A stretch of DNA of 64,000 bases from Tigriopus japonicus (Eukaryota > Arthropoda > Copepoda > Harpacticoida > Harpacticidae), in NCBI GenBank assembly GCA_010645155.1, contig CM021318.1, positions 11,297,796-11,361,795 on the forward strand, in the 5' to 3' direction. Below are positions 35,225 to 47,679 of this stretch, piece after piece; within the stretch, counting starts at the first letter, position 1, and the number at the start of each line of letters is the position of its first letter. The notes under the pieces were generated by a model. That model was not told the DNA's origin. It was given only the letters and a program-made list of their open reading frames with translations, and did not search any database. The position numbers were made by a program, and so were the translations under genes.

Positions 35225-36588
35225 CAGGGCTGCCAGGTAATTGGAGACCAAAAACGCCAGATCAACCTGTCAAAAACGCCAGATATCGAAATTCGACGCC
35301 ATATTTTTTTCAAAAAACGCTTCCTTCTTTATGCATTTGTTCTAGAGCAGACAAACCATATAATAACCTGTAAAGATCTCTTAGATAGATCCGGATTACC
35401 AAATAAGGCGTGTATCTCCAATTATGTCTCGTGCTTTATTGTTGTTACGTAGGTTGCGTGTCCGCTACAAACCTTTCATCAATTAAGATAGCTGAGTTGA
35501 ACTTATGAAGCATCCTTTGGAGTGATACAGTTTAAAAAGACACATTTTTCGCACACATTTGCTCTCATTTAGATAGAATCAGGCTTTGAATTTGAGTTTA
35601 TCAGTAAGACCAAATAAGACAAAAAAATAAACCAAACCACCATCATATTCAAGCTAATAATCATGAGTTTGAAACTTTTGAAAGGTTTTGTACCCTAAAA
35701 ATGTGCTTTTGCAAATAGTTGAAAAATTTGGAAATTTTGTGTATTATTTGTTTAGCCTTTTACCCATATATTTACAAAGTTTGATTTTTTGGCATTTCTT
35801 GCACTTCATTAGCCATGTTTTAGCCAACGGAAATACGCAAAATCGTATTTTTTAAAGCTTTTTTGTATTTCCATAAAAACTCTTCAGTTTCTGACATTTG
35901 AGTTTGTCGCTGCAATAAATTGATTTGCCATTCCAATAAACTTTGTTTACCATTCAAGCATAAATTTTTTTATCCCAACAAAAAAACTTTCTTTACAATG
36001 CCAGCACATTTTTTCCAATCTAGCGCATTTTGCTTGCCCCTTTTTCAGCTTGAAAAGCATCTTCCATTTTCTTAAATCTTCAAGCTTTAAATTCTAGTTT
36101 CAACGGCCTAGCACTCTCTTATATTGATTATGAGATTTTAATATCAGAATGTATAAATTATTATTATAAGCGCTACTTTTGGTTGTTTATCTGAAATTGC
36201 AGGAAATTTAACATAAAAAAGAGAAAAATGAAAGAGATGGGCCAAAAAATGGTCACATTATTTTTTGCTACTAATGCTGGAACTTTGAGCTTTGTTATGC
36301 TGAATTCTGCTAGAACAGTGTGACACTATTGTGTTTCAATTAATCCTACAAAACTACAAAATTAATCCTATCAAAGAAAATACGCCAAATTTCACGATTT
36401 TCAATTAAATACCGCCAGAAACTTGTCAAAATGTTCTTTCCCGCCAAACAGAACTTTCCCAACGCCAGACTGTAACATAAACCGCCAGATTTTTCCGTCC
36501 CGCCAAAAAAAATCTCGCCGCCAGACGAGGCCTCAAACCGCCAGATACACCAAAATCTGGCGGGCCAAACCGCCATCTGGCAGCCCTG
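35225..36588. mobile_element. Non-autonomous hAT-like element, 1364 bp, with CGCCAG arrays
   Basis: Ends CAGGGCTGCCAG and CTGGCAGCCCTG. Flanks TTCTAAGG (35217-35224) and TTCTACGA (36589-36596) match at 6 of 8. Many AACGCCAGAT/CCGCCAGA words lie inside both ends (35260-35300 and 36370-36580). No transposase. Confidence 0.78.
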
Positions 36589-36877
36589 TTCTACGAATGG
36601 CGAGCGTTCCAGCAATGTCCACTTCACAGCAGCGCTGCGCAGCCTTTTCAGTCTCCCGCTGCCAGGGAATTTTTGAAATACTACCAAAGGCTTTCATTCA
36701 TAGTCATTGAGAAACGGTAATTTCCCCATAGTATCACCCTTTTACCAGTTTATCCGGTTGCTGCCACGTAAAATTTTCATCGAAATTGTGTTTATGTTCG
36801 GTCATTTTCTACCACTCTGCAAAAAGTGGCAGCAAAAACTACCACCGAGCGTCGCTGTTTCCCAGAGCAAGTAAGTG

Positions 36878-37594
36878 TAGTGATGTGACTTGGGCAAGTA
36901 ATGAGTCATCACAAACACCCAAGAACAAGTTGTTGACAAGCATTACTTGGGCAATACACCAATACACTTCCCAAGCTCAAGGAACATCGGAAGATGCAGT
37001 TGCCGGCAGTTGCTCTTTGAAGAGTTAAGATACTTGCAGTGTGACTTAGAAGAAAAAATGTCAAGTTGCATTTTCGATGATCTTTTGACCTTAATAATTT
37101 AGCAATAAATAGTGGAAGTGATGCAAAAAAAATATTTCAATTTGGATAGCATTTGCAAAACCATGGTTTTTTTTTGTTTCGGTTCTAGGCCACACATGAA
37201 TGCACTTTTGAGGCTAATCAAGACCGAGATTTAGAAGTCACACTTCCAGAACAATCTCGTTTACTCAGAGTTGCCGGCATGAAAAAGTAAAATGCCAAAT
37301 CTTTTTCTTAGTATTCTCGAAATGTTTTGCATTTCCCCATGTGAGAGAATTGAAGTGTGTAATTTTCTTAAAAATACATCCTTTCAAAGTGTTAAGTCAT
37401 GGACCCTATTTTGCTGAATCAGCCTGGTTTAGTGAAATTCGGATGGCAAGTTTATTCTTCGTTCATAGCAAATTTGGCAAACCTGTTAGCTGGGAAAAGT
37501 ACTTGTACAAGCACCCAAGCTATGCCAAGCTTCAGCAAGCCCAAGCATTGTGCCAATACAGCTTGCCCAATCTCTTGTTTGCCCCCCATCACTA
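36878..37594 (-). mobile_element. Non-autonomous hAT element, 717 bp (family copy 3, reversed)
   Basis: Begins TAGTGATGTGACTTGGGCAA and ends TTGCCCCCCATCACTA, the reverse of 25400-26108. Exact 8-bp duplication AGTAAGTG (36870-36877 and 37595-37602). Confidence 0.96.
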
Positions 37595-37602
37595 AGTAAG
37601 TG

Positions 37603-40600
37603 TACTAAAAGATAAGTGTGACCAGGTCACAAACGACCTTTCAAACAGGATTTTCAAAAAAATCTCAAAAATTAGAATGTCATTCGCCTAGAAGATCCAT
37701 TTCTTAGAGAATTCTCAGAATTTTTGAGAATGAAAGGGACCTTAGGGCTTGAGATTTTTTCCAACATGTATGTTAACTGAAGGAATGACAGTAGAAAATG
37801 TGCAAAAACAGTGTGAGTGTTTCGATTATTCCGGACCTTCAAACGTTTCTCTTACGCGTTGGCCCACATTTGAGATGAAAAACCAAAAGCATGGCAAAAA
37901 ATTACCTTTGAAGTAGCGATAGGACGAGACGGTATTTCCAACACATGAGACCAACTGATGCCGGTCTCAATTAATACATCTCAGAAGTTGGCATCATAGA
38001 TATTGGCGCGAAGCGCCTAGATTCCCAACTTTGAAGGTCCATCTATAGAGAATGTTAACCAAACATATCGGTGTAACAATTTCCCCCCATAAGTGGAGAC
38101 AAACAAAAGGGAGGTAAAAGCTCAAAGTCAATCACATATTGGTCACATTTTGATACTCATTTTGCAATTGTCATCTTAAGTATGCAAAAGTATATTATCC
38201 TAACCAGAACATTAGCTTTAAGTAAAGTCACTTAACGTAACTGTCTTTAGAGATTTATACGCATATATTTCTTGACTAGGTTTAACAAACCACCCCACCA
38301 AGCACTTGCTTATCTTCTCATTTTGGCTACCCTACTGTTCCTCTGCACTTCGGCCTAGCTGACCAGCACAGATATGAGGATAAAAGGGCTAGATTTCACT
38401 AGATTTGGAATTGTTCACAACCTCTATTGACGGATATTTGAAATTCGGTACCGAGATGGACTTAGTCGTTTTTTCAAACTCAGTGAATCAGAACTCTAAC
38501 ACAGATATCCACAGATAGGACAAACTGAGCTAAATGGGTGCTTAGTAATGAAGGAAAAGTCTTAGTTTGTTGTTGTACTGCATTCAGTTATTGCTGAAAA
38601 ACATGTCCAAACTAATTACTCATAGCCATCTGCTTTCACAGCCATCAAACTTATTTCTGCCTTCAAATTTTGAAATCAATGATTTGATAAAATATTTTAA
38701 GACATTATCTTTTTTCCAAACAAGGAGTTTGACAGGAGGACTATTATCATATACATGTTAAAAAATTGCATTATAAGAGCAATTGTGTTTATTGCATAAA
38801 TAAGCAATTAAAACCCTTAAGAAATATCAGAACTCAAAATTGGAATTTGTTTTCTAACTGCAACATGCAATTTAGCTCAATACAAAAAAAGATTTTCGTG
38901 TTGTGGAGCAATCAAATTGGGACATCCTAAGCTGAAAACTGGAAGAGTTGAAATTCAACAATTTTCCCCCCATTTTTTAGGTCTTTAACAAGAAGTTGTA
39001 TTTTAAGACGTGGTAGTATATCGTATCTATCAAATCTATGAAGTTGAGAAGTTGTGATCTTGCACGTATTGTAACTGAAGTGCGAAGTTAATAATTCGCT
39101 TTGAAAAAGGCACATATCATATTGAGCTAGCTGTATCTTTTCAAAAGAAAAGAACATACTCATGTGTGTTGAAAAGCAATATATTATTTGAAGTCTTTGC
39201 TAAAGGCTGGGTTTTTGTCTCAATCCATAATGTTCAATCCCGGAAATTTGTTCAACATTCCTGTCAGGTGGCCACACTGAAGGCTACCCTTGCTTCCTCG
39301 TTTGCTCCATTGACAGCGTTGCTGTTCAAAAAACAGTTTTGCAACTTGGACAAATTAACCACCAAGAAAATGATCATGTTGTCGCACCATTGACAAATTC
39401 AATGAACTTCCCCCTTATCTAAGATTTTATGTGAAAATGCAACTTCGAACCTATTTCTCATGGCACCAATATGGCAACTTCAATGATTCATTAGGAAACG
39501 CTGATTCTCATGTTAGTTGACATTTATCCCGGTAGAGAAGCAAATTCCAACCAGAAGCGTCATTTGATGGTCAGCACCGCCATCTATTGAGGATTACTTT
39601 CAAATTTGGAACCGAGATGGACCAAGAACCACTGTACTACAGGACGAATTTCAGAGCAGTGTCTATGACGTCATCAATCCACCTTGCGTTGGATCATCAC
39701 TGATCCGTCATTAATTCTAGGTTGAGAGAAGTTCACTATTCATTTGCGAGGAAAAGAGAATTCAGTCAGGGACGCCACTCAAACATGTTATTACAATCTA
39801 TTCATTTCTTTTCATAAGCAAAGCTCATTACATTGGATTTTGAAAAACGATTTGAAACTTTGAAGTTATTGAAAGATTTACGTGAATCAATAATCTATTA
39901 TAAAATTGTTTCTTGTGTCCATGGGAACCCTGGTTTAGTTTGAGAATTCTCCATGTGGTGTCAGTGTTTGTTCGTTTGACAGGGTGACCACTTGAATGAG
40001 AGGTTCAATGAGAGGGGCAACATTTCTTATCTTCTTTAAGACAGAAATTGTGTTCTTTTTGTCTTCTTTTAACTCAATATTTTAAGCCAGTTTTTGACAG
40101 TGGTCTTTGAACTATTTTTGGAGAGGGTTGTTCAATGTTGGATAGAAGTGGTCAATTTAGGTTATGAACCAACCCTAATCAATTTGGTCACCTTGAAAAA
40201 CGTGCGACCATTGTGAATTGAGCTTCAAAGAAGATGCCACTCAAAAGCTTTGTGGATTTACCTCTCATTCTGGTTATCTTGCCATCTCCAAGTGTCATAT
40301 TTTAGGGTTTTAGTGCACAAAGAAATTCAGTTGTGCTGATTGAGAAAGAAAATTTGGATGGGTCGTGTGTGGCCCTTCAAAGAAAAAGAGAGCTTGACTT
40401 CATCCTTCTTTCTTTCTTCCAATCAAAGAAAATCATATTCTCCATTGATGAGAACTACTCAAAGTCATTTGCGTCACTTATGTGTTTGTTCAGCGTGCTT
40501 TTGAGCATTTCATCTTTCTCTCAGATCATTCAATGGATAGATAGATGGACAAGGAAAGGATTCAGGGAATATTAGTCTTCTCTTGTCACTACTGCAAACT

Positions 40601-40840
40601 TTGGTGTGGTGATTCAACATGAAAATGAATGGGAAAAAGCAATGGAATCATCACCAATTAGACCAGGACAAGCACGTGGAATTGAAGTGGCAACCCTCAG
40701 ATACAGAGACAGACTAATTTTGGCTGAAGTCCTACAACTTTGAGAAAGATCAATTATGAGAAGACCAGTCAACACAAGACATCAATGGTTAACCAACCAC
40801 AAGAGAGGGCCTTCATGGCTGGATTGGACTACATCCACAA
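37603..40840. other. Long intergenic stretch, no gene recognised
   Basis: AT-rich sequence with only short frames, none showing a known domain or convincing splice sites. Decayed, unrecognised repeats are likely. Confidence 0.5.
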
Positions 40841-40845
40841 AGATG

Positions 40846-41190
40846 CTAAAATTTGCGGATGATTTGAAGATCATCGGGATTATCTTGCAACCTCAAGACG
40901 AGCCCAAAGTGCCTTGAACTCTGCAGAAGATTGGGCCTCAAATGACCTTCAATGTGGATAAGTGTAAGATGATGAGGTTTGGAAAGAGGCCAAAAACCAC
41001 TCCCAAGGATATCCTGAAAGGCCAGGAATTTGAGAGCATAGACATGGAAACAAACCTTAGTATCATATTCGATCAGAACATAAAATTCCGTGAACACTAT
41101 GCTGATACCGTCATGCGGGCGAGGGGAATGATGGGGCTCCTGAGACGCACTTCCACCATGAGGGACAAGAAAATTAAAAGTGTACGTTAG
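40846..41190 (+). mobile_element. LINE reverse-transcriptase fragment
   Basis: MLKFADDLKIIGIILQPQ carries the FADD active site. After a stop and frame shift comes MTFNVDKCKMMRFGKRP and then LLRRTSTMRDKKIK, the usual order of RT palm end and thumb in CR1/jockey-group LINEs. It is cut off at both sides and broken. Confidence 0.82.
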
Positions 41191-41907
41191 ACTTCTACTG
41201 GAGTGTAACATGACTTTTACTCTCCTTGAAATGCTATAAAATACAACCATTCACTTGAACACACGTCATTTCTCTGGTTATTTGCCATTGTTAGAATGTT
41301 GTTATGTTCCGCCATTCACTCAAAAACGAATGTTATTAGCAAAATAATCAAAATTTATTGAATCAAAGGCAGTCATCGCATGTCCTAAATTGCCGGTGTT
41401 GGCCCTAAGCTGTAGGTCCTTCGACCTTGAAGTGAATCCTTCGTAGAGTCATCCTTGGATGGACATAGTCGATTTGAGCCCAGTGGTCTTGCTTGTTCTT
41501 GCGCACATTACCCGTTTTTCGGTTTCAACTTCAGAGTTGCGCCACAAGAGTCCCTCGTAGGGCTGGGAGTCTCCCTCACTGGAAGTGTGGCCAAGCCGTC
41601 TCTGCTGGCATCAAGTACTGATGGGAACGAGTTCATTTTGAAAACGTAACTCGGTGGTTCGACTCGGTTTTAGGGTCCTTCGTGCAACTCGAAGAAGTTC
41701 GGTGCAAATAAATTGATTATCAGTGTTGCGAAATTTTGAAAATTGTATCATTTTGTATCTTTCATTCAAGTTACGAATTGGAGGGGTTTTGACGATCTCA
41801 AGAGCTCATTGAATGAAGAAAAAGTCTCCTTCTAACTTTCGTTGAATATATCAGGGGCCCAAAATTGCCGTTTCAAACGATTAAACGGATTTGACTCATT
41901 CGTCACT
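41191..41907. other. Intergenic sequence
   Basis: No gene, RNA or defined repeat seen. Confidence 0.5.
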
Positions 41908-43401
41908 TACACCGACACCGGCTTTTTCGGATTTCGGTGTCAGTGTCGACACCAGGTCTCCGGTGTCGACATTTTAAGGTTTCGTGAGTTTTTTTGAAAA
42001 GTTCCGCCAATAACGCCAATTTTGCGTAGTCACAAGTAAGGCTTCCAAAACAAAGATATATCATATCCCCAGGTAGGGTATTGTAATATGTAGACCTATT
42101 TTCCCTTCACTCCAATCTAAATTGCACTAAGTTTTATTTGATTTTTGTGAGGAATGTCTAGGTCTGTCCAAACTGGTGTTCAAAATGATTGTCTAGAAGT
42201 AGAAATTTCAATTGACCTTGTTTAATTACAGTATCAAAACACAATTTGATAATTTTGTTAAATGATATTTAAAAATTTACCTGAAATGACAATATTGTAA
42301 ATAAGGTCGTCCAATGGAATGTTTAATAAAAAAAGTGGAAAAAAATGTGAAAATACTTCTGGTTCTTATGTTTTTAGGGGCATTTAAACAAGATTTTTGA
42401 TCATGCATTTATCAAGAGAGTAAACCTTTGATACTCAATCTCACTATGGGTCTCCTAGGAATTTGTCATTTGAAAAATGACTTCTCTAGCTCAAAAACAC
42501 TGAGAAACCATTTTGAGCATATTAGTTTCCACAAGGTCAAAAGTAGGGCTGAGAAATATATTTTTTTTAANNNNNNNNNNNNNNNNNNNNNNNNNNNNNN
42601 NNNNNNNNNNNNNNNNNNNNNNNNNNNNNNNNNNNNNNNNNNNNTAATCAAAGAAGTTTCAATTTTCCCCAATAGATGCCGCCCCTTTTGCGAATATGAT
42701 GGTGTTCTGGTTGTGAATTTTTTAGTGTTTTTATACAATTTAAGTATAATTGCCTGGTTGCAGATATTTTGGAATTTTAGGCCCATTTTGGATTAAACCT
42801 ATCTTGATTAACTCATTCATTTTGCTCAATTTTTGTATAATATTTCTTGGCCCAAATAGTTAACAAATATTAAATTCTTTCTCGAAATTACCAAAATATT
42901 GGAAAAAATCAGAAAAAAATGGGGAAAAACTATAAAAAAGAATTTAATTCGGGTCCCTAGTTGGAAGTAATTTCAAACAGGAAAGTTATCATGTGTCAGT
43001 AGGGCCTGGAAAAATATTTGAAAAATATAAAAAAATATTCAGTATATATTTTTTATAAAAGGCTAAGTATTTGAAAAAAGCCGGATATTTAAAAAAATAT
43101 TTAACATTTCAAAAAAATAATGTCCGGGGCCTCCTTATCAGATTCTCACTCTTCATTTGGGGTTTAAGAGTTACCAAAAAGGGTGGAACCTGTTATGTAA
43201 TTGATAAAACTTTGGATGATTTTTAGACTCCATATTCCTATATAAACTACTGGTGTTGGTGTCGTGATTGGTGTCAGTGTCGACAACGCGGTGTCGATGG
43301 GAAACTTCGACACCGGACCGGTGTCGGTGTCAGTGTCGGTTTCAACCTTCCGGTGTCGGTGTCGGTGTTGAGGTCAAAATTGCCGGTGTCACCCATCCCT
43401 A
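41908..43401. mobile_element. Large relative of the GACACCG hAT MITE, left end eroded
   Basis: The right end TGCCGGTGTCACCCATCCCT then A (43401) is the inverse of the left end of 10851-11063. GTGTCGGTGTCAGTGTCG words fill 43250-43390, and the opposite-strand words ACACCGACACCGG occupy 41910-41970, with the shared internal ACGAAACC motif nearby. About 1.2 kb of AT-rich interior with a gap lies between. The exact left border and target duplication are not visible. Confidence 0.65.
42571..42644. other. Assembly gap (74 N)
   Basis: Run of N inside the large hAT-like element. Confidence 1.
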
Positions 43402-46290
43402 TCTCGGCCGCATATGTGGAGGTTGCATGCTAGGAAATTCCGCGAGTTCGTATCCAGTATTTATACTATACCTGAGTACCCCAACTGTTTGACTTATTGA
43501 GCAGATTATTGCAAGAACCTTACGTACCTATATCTCTGCATAGGCATACTAATCAGATCAGAATCTTTAGAAAAAACAAGCCCAGAACATTCTTTGCCCT
43601 GGTTGCTACAGGTATGCCAGGTAATCCTGACATCTTTGGGTATGAGTCTGTACTAATTACTAAACCAATTAGTTTCCTAGAATGTTTCTATGAACAGATC
43701 AAATATCTAAACGTTTGCCTTGTTTGGGTTTATGCTTGATCCATCAATGAACTAATTTCTGCGTTATCCAGACGTTTTACCTTGGAGCAGCGTGTCGAAG
43801 TACTGTTTTGGGTGGATGAACGAAATCCTTTCTTGGTCCATCCTGTTGAAAATAGATGTTGAGCGACAGACGAGTGTAAAACTGCCACTTGTTTATTCAA
43901 GAAAGTTCAGAAATTCAAGAAGGCAATATTATTAGTTGGTGAGGGTAAAACAAATGAGCAAGGAGCAATCACGTGTCGGAATAAAGTCAACTCATACAGA
44001 GCAACCTTTCAAGTGAAATTATATTTGTTAGCTTGCCTCTCAACAGGCAGATTGAGCAGGTTGAACGCTATCTAGTGATTAATCTATGCGTGCAAGTTAA
44101 ACAGGTCAACGTTTTACTCCTCGTTATCGCAAGCTTTCTAGAAGAATAACTTAACCAAATGTGTTCCAATTTGTTACTTCTTGAAATTGCAAGCTTTCTC
44201 ATTGAATCACTTAACCCAATGTATTCAAATTTTAATTCCAACACGCATTTGCATGAATAATTTCCAAGTGTGATTTCCCTTAGACCTCTCGATAGAAATT
44301 AAGTCTTTAGATAGAACGAGTACTCTTTATGTGGTGATGAGCCAAGCCGAGGAGGGCAGTATTACGCCCTTGGACAAGCCCAACAAACATAACCCCCCGG
44401 ACATGTTCGTATTCTCTATGTCCTACATTCAGCAAACACGCGTGCTGTAAAACTACTGACTGCTAAAGGTCGATACTAAGACCAAGGGAACTAAGGACAA
44501 CTTCAAAAATTGTTGTCTCTCGCCGCCAAGGAGTCTTGCAGTCGCGTGAAATGGGGCAAGGATTAAAATGCGCATCAAATATCAGCAGAGTTGTTATCAA
44601 TCGTTGATGAGCAAAGAGTGAACAGAGGAAGAAGCTAAAAAAGGAAACATGAAAAGGTGACTGAACTCCAGTGTCATCAGTGTTTCAGGAGTCAAATGCC
44701 TCTCAAGACATTTTTAAGTGCAACAAATTACAGGAAATTCAAAACAACATTAACAACAGATCCCCTTGAATATGCCGTGAAACTTGAAAAGGTGACAAAA
44801 GATGCACAAGCCTGGATTTTGGATCTGTTGAGAGCTCTTTCATTCAAGGTAACACGTCCGTCTATGACGAAATTAGAAGCACGACGTTCCAAACTTCTTG
44901 GAGTTTCGTTTGTACTTTGTGGACGATCGAGACATCCAATGGGGTTCCTACGGTTCCTAGTCCCTCCCGTGCCACAGTCAGAAGTGTTTTGCGTAACTTG
45001 ACACCTTCTTAGAACATCATCTTGTACTCGGACGTTTAGGCAGGTTTGTTTACTGGTTCTTTTTGACAAAATTCGGGATTTGTGTTGCGCTGGATAATCC
45101 AGACTTGTGTTCAAGAGCAAAGAAAGCAGCATTAAAATTACTGTTGAAGTCAATCTGAGATTGACCTTAAAACTAGTTTGAAGCGTAAATCCCACAGTGC
45201 TACGTTGTGGTGCCAACAAACAAACGGCTTACCTTAAATTCTCGCGAAAAGATTAACTTTAAAATATCCTAATCATATCCGTCTGATACCTTCTTAATTT
45301 TGGAAGAGCAAAGTCCTTTTTGACATTCCTCCCAGACTTCATTCCGAAGACGAAGCTTCTAAAAAAAATTAGACTCGAACCACCACTTGAAATGCACTCT
45401 AACAGAGTACCATTTTAACCCATCTATGACTTGTACTTGCATAGTATGTGGTTTCAACCTCCCTCCTTATTTTGCTCCATGTTTCTGTAATAGTACCGAA
45501 CCATCATGATATGTCAAATATCGCAAGAAACAAACTATATAACTATAAACGTTGGTTCGATAAGTCACTAGGTGCTCACTAAACGACGTTGCTGCTCAAC
45601 TTGTCCAGTGTCAGGATTGGATGTCGTCCTCGAAGGGATTTGAGCTTTGCGTTGATCGAGTTTTCTTCTGGGAAGCTTCATGAAAAAGTATTTGTCATCG
45701 AAAGTGTGGAAAGTGCCTTAGGGATGATTTTATGACTGGTAGCTCCACTAATTGTGTTTGAACAAGGATTCGAGACGTGAAATGAGTTCCTCCGACGGTT
45801 GGAGCTAAATCATCGATGAGGAACAAGCCTCTTTCGAGTCGTCGTCGTTGTCGTTATCTCACTCCCGTTCTTTGGTTTTGGGGCCTTGTTGCCAAGTGAG
45901 ACGTCACTTTCTCGGCTGGCTGAATGAAAGGAATGAAGAAGATACGTCGTTGCTCGAGGCTCGTATATTTTTAGGGGCCCCAACGTGTTTGATTAGGCTG
46001 TTGTTATCATTGGGCGTGAGGAAGGAAGTTTCACGCTCAGAATCAAGTCTCTTCGCCCAGACTAGCTTCCCCAACAATACTGATCACTAGCGCATGACAA
46101 CAGAGACTCCAATTACGACACCAATAACAGCAGCAGCAGAAGTCAAAGCAGTGACCCAAGCCAGGAGCTCGCACAAAAATGGGTCATGTGTATCAAACTG
46201 ATTAGCCCGATTTGTTTAGTCAAAAATATATCTATGGCAAAACCTTTCGGACTAGACTAAGTGTCTTAGTCTGCGTAAATGTAATTTTAG
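43402..46290. other. Intergenic stretch with an unassigned ORF
   Basis: The longest plus frame is 44657-45001 (114 codons, MTELQCHQCFRSQMP...). It contains no domain I recognise and no neighbouring exon to support it; a minus frame of similar length overlaps it, which argues against coding. Nothing else is supported. Confidence 0.4.
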
Positions 46291-46545
46291 CGGGAGGAGA
46301 CGTGGTGTCGTGGTTAGCGCAGTTTCCTGTAGTGAGAGAGGTCCCAGGTTCGATTCTCCTCCCCGACCTCTCTCAGGGAAACTTTTAAACGCTAATCCAC
46401 ACCCACAGACGGAGAACCAATCTGATATCGGTCACGAGATTGCCTATCGGAAATGATTTGGAAGATGTGATGGCTGGCTTCGCTGGCCGGGCGAGGCTCA
46501 AACCTCCGACCCTAGCACCCACAATCAAAAAAAAAATGGATCCAG
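46291..46545 (+). mobile_element. tRNA-derived SINE
   Basis: A pol III A box (TGGTTAGCGCAGT, 46311-46323) and B box (GGTTCGATTCT, 46347-46357) lie at tRNA-like spacing. They are followed by a tRNA-unrelated body (CTAATCCACACCCA, GAGATTGCCTAT, GATGGCTGGCTTCGCTGG) and a short A-rich tail near 46537. The head does not fold into a clean tRNA acceptor stem, so it is a SINE rather than a tRNA gene. A truncated copy is at 27448-27600. Confidence 0.85.
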
Positions 46546-47029
46546 GATAGTTGGCTCTTTTGCATTAAAACGCTAATATATGAAATTCGCCAGATTATGG
46601 CTGCGAGTGTTTCATACGGGAGTAAGATGATTTAAGATACTATGAACTGAATGCTTTTCAAGGTATTCCTACTCAAAGTACTTTTCCTTAATTTTTCCTC
46701 CTACTTCTTTTTCTTTCCTATTTGCCAAGAGTTTTAAGAAAGAAGAGTTAACATTTTTTTCTTTTGCAAATATACAAGTATTTCTGTTATTGACTTAACA
46801 CGCCGATAATCTTCTCATGTGATCTCTTCATACAAAGCAAATGATAATGTTTCTCCCAAAAATAAGTTACATTTTCATTTTCGACCTCTCTTAGTATTCA
46901 ATTGAAAAAAGTGTGCAAAGATCTTTGATAAGACTTGCTGTCACTTTTTAAATAAAAAATAGGTAAATTTTCCTTCCAATAGCTCGATTTGATCCTATGG
47001 GACTCAAACTTTCGCCGTTTGGAGAAGCA
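46546..47029. other. AT-rich intergenic sequence
   Basis: Nothing recognisable. Confidence 0.5.
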
Positions 47030-47220
47030 CTTGCTCCTTATCATACCGCGAGTGGCAAAACTGGACCGTTGACTGTGCTCAGTTGCTCAGCTCGTCATGG
47101 GGAATCTAAGTTTTTCTCATTTTGGCGTACATTCAATGATTCTAGGTCCCTGGAAACGATAGATATTTCACGTAAAGATAACTTGGCTGGAATTGGGTCA
47201 ATCATAACTAGTTAACGATT
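47030..47220 (+). mobile_element. Single arm of the foldback family
   Basis: TCATACCGCGAGTGGCAAAA, GTTGCTCAGC, TCTAGGTCCCTGGAAA and TATTTCACGTAAAGATA match the left arm and interior of 14050-14655. The second arm is absent. Confidence 0.75.
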
Positions 47221-47257
47221 TAACACACTTTTCTCCTGGTTTTGGAACAACTTAGGT

Positions 47258-47403
47258 AGGTATATACCTTTTTCCTTGGACCTTAACTTGTATTATACAA
47301 TAAAGGTGAAGTTGTTCCCCATTGCATTGTGGACACAAAAAAATGCCAAGATATCTTTGGGTGTTTCGACCCAAACCTAAAAGTCATTCGAAACACCGTG
47401 TAG
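47258..47403 (+). repeat. About 150-bp interspersed repeat (copy 2)
   Basis: Same family as 27295-27447 and 53229-53376 (GAAGTTGTTCCCCATTG, GAAACACCGTGTAG). Confidence 0.72.
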
Positions 47404-47679
47404 TGCCAAGTCCGTAAGTAAGTGCTAAGTAAATACATCTCAATGCAAATTGACCTCATATTTAAGAGCACAGTTGAATCTGAATATTAAATTGGTTTTC
47501 GTCAACAGCAACATTTTTTGTATCTCAATTCTTTCTAGTATAGTTTATTGATAAATATGATTGAAGTTATCTTAATTTCTAGTATTTTCAAACTCAGCTT
47601 GGGGTTGGGTACCAGCAAATCGAGGAGATGGATGTTATATCTTACCAGTTTACTTAGGTTTTTCATTAAGTTTGATTAA

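Noticed and set aside
44657..45219. Overlapping plus and minus ORFs of 114 and 163 codons
   Set aside because: They overlap antisense to each other, and neither shows a known domain or splice context.
46311..46360. tRNA gene
   Set aside because: A and B boxes are present but the acceptor and anticodon stems do not pair convincingly, and the element has a SINE body and A-rich tail.
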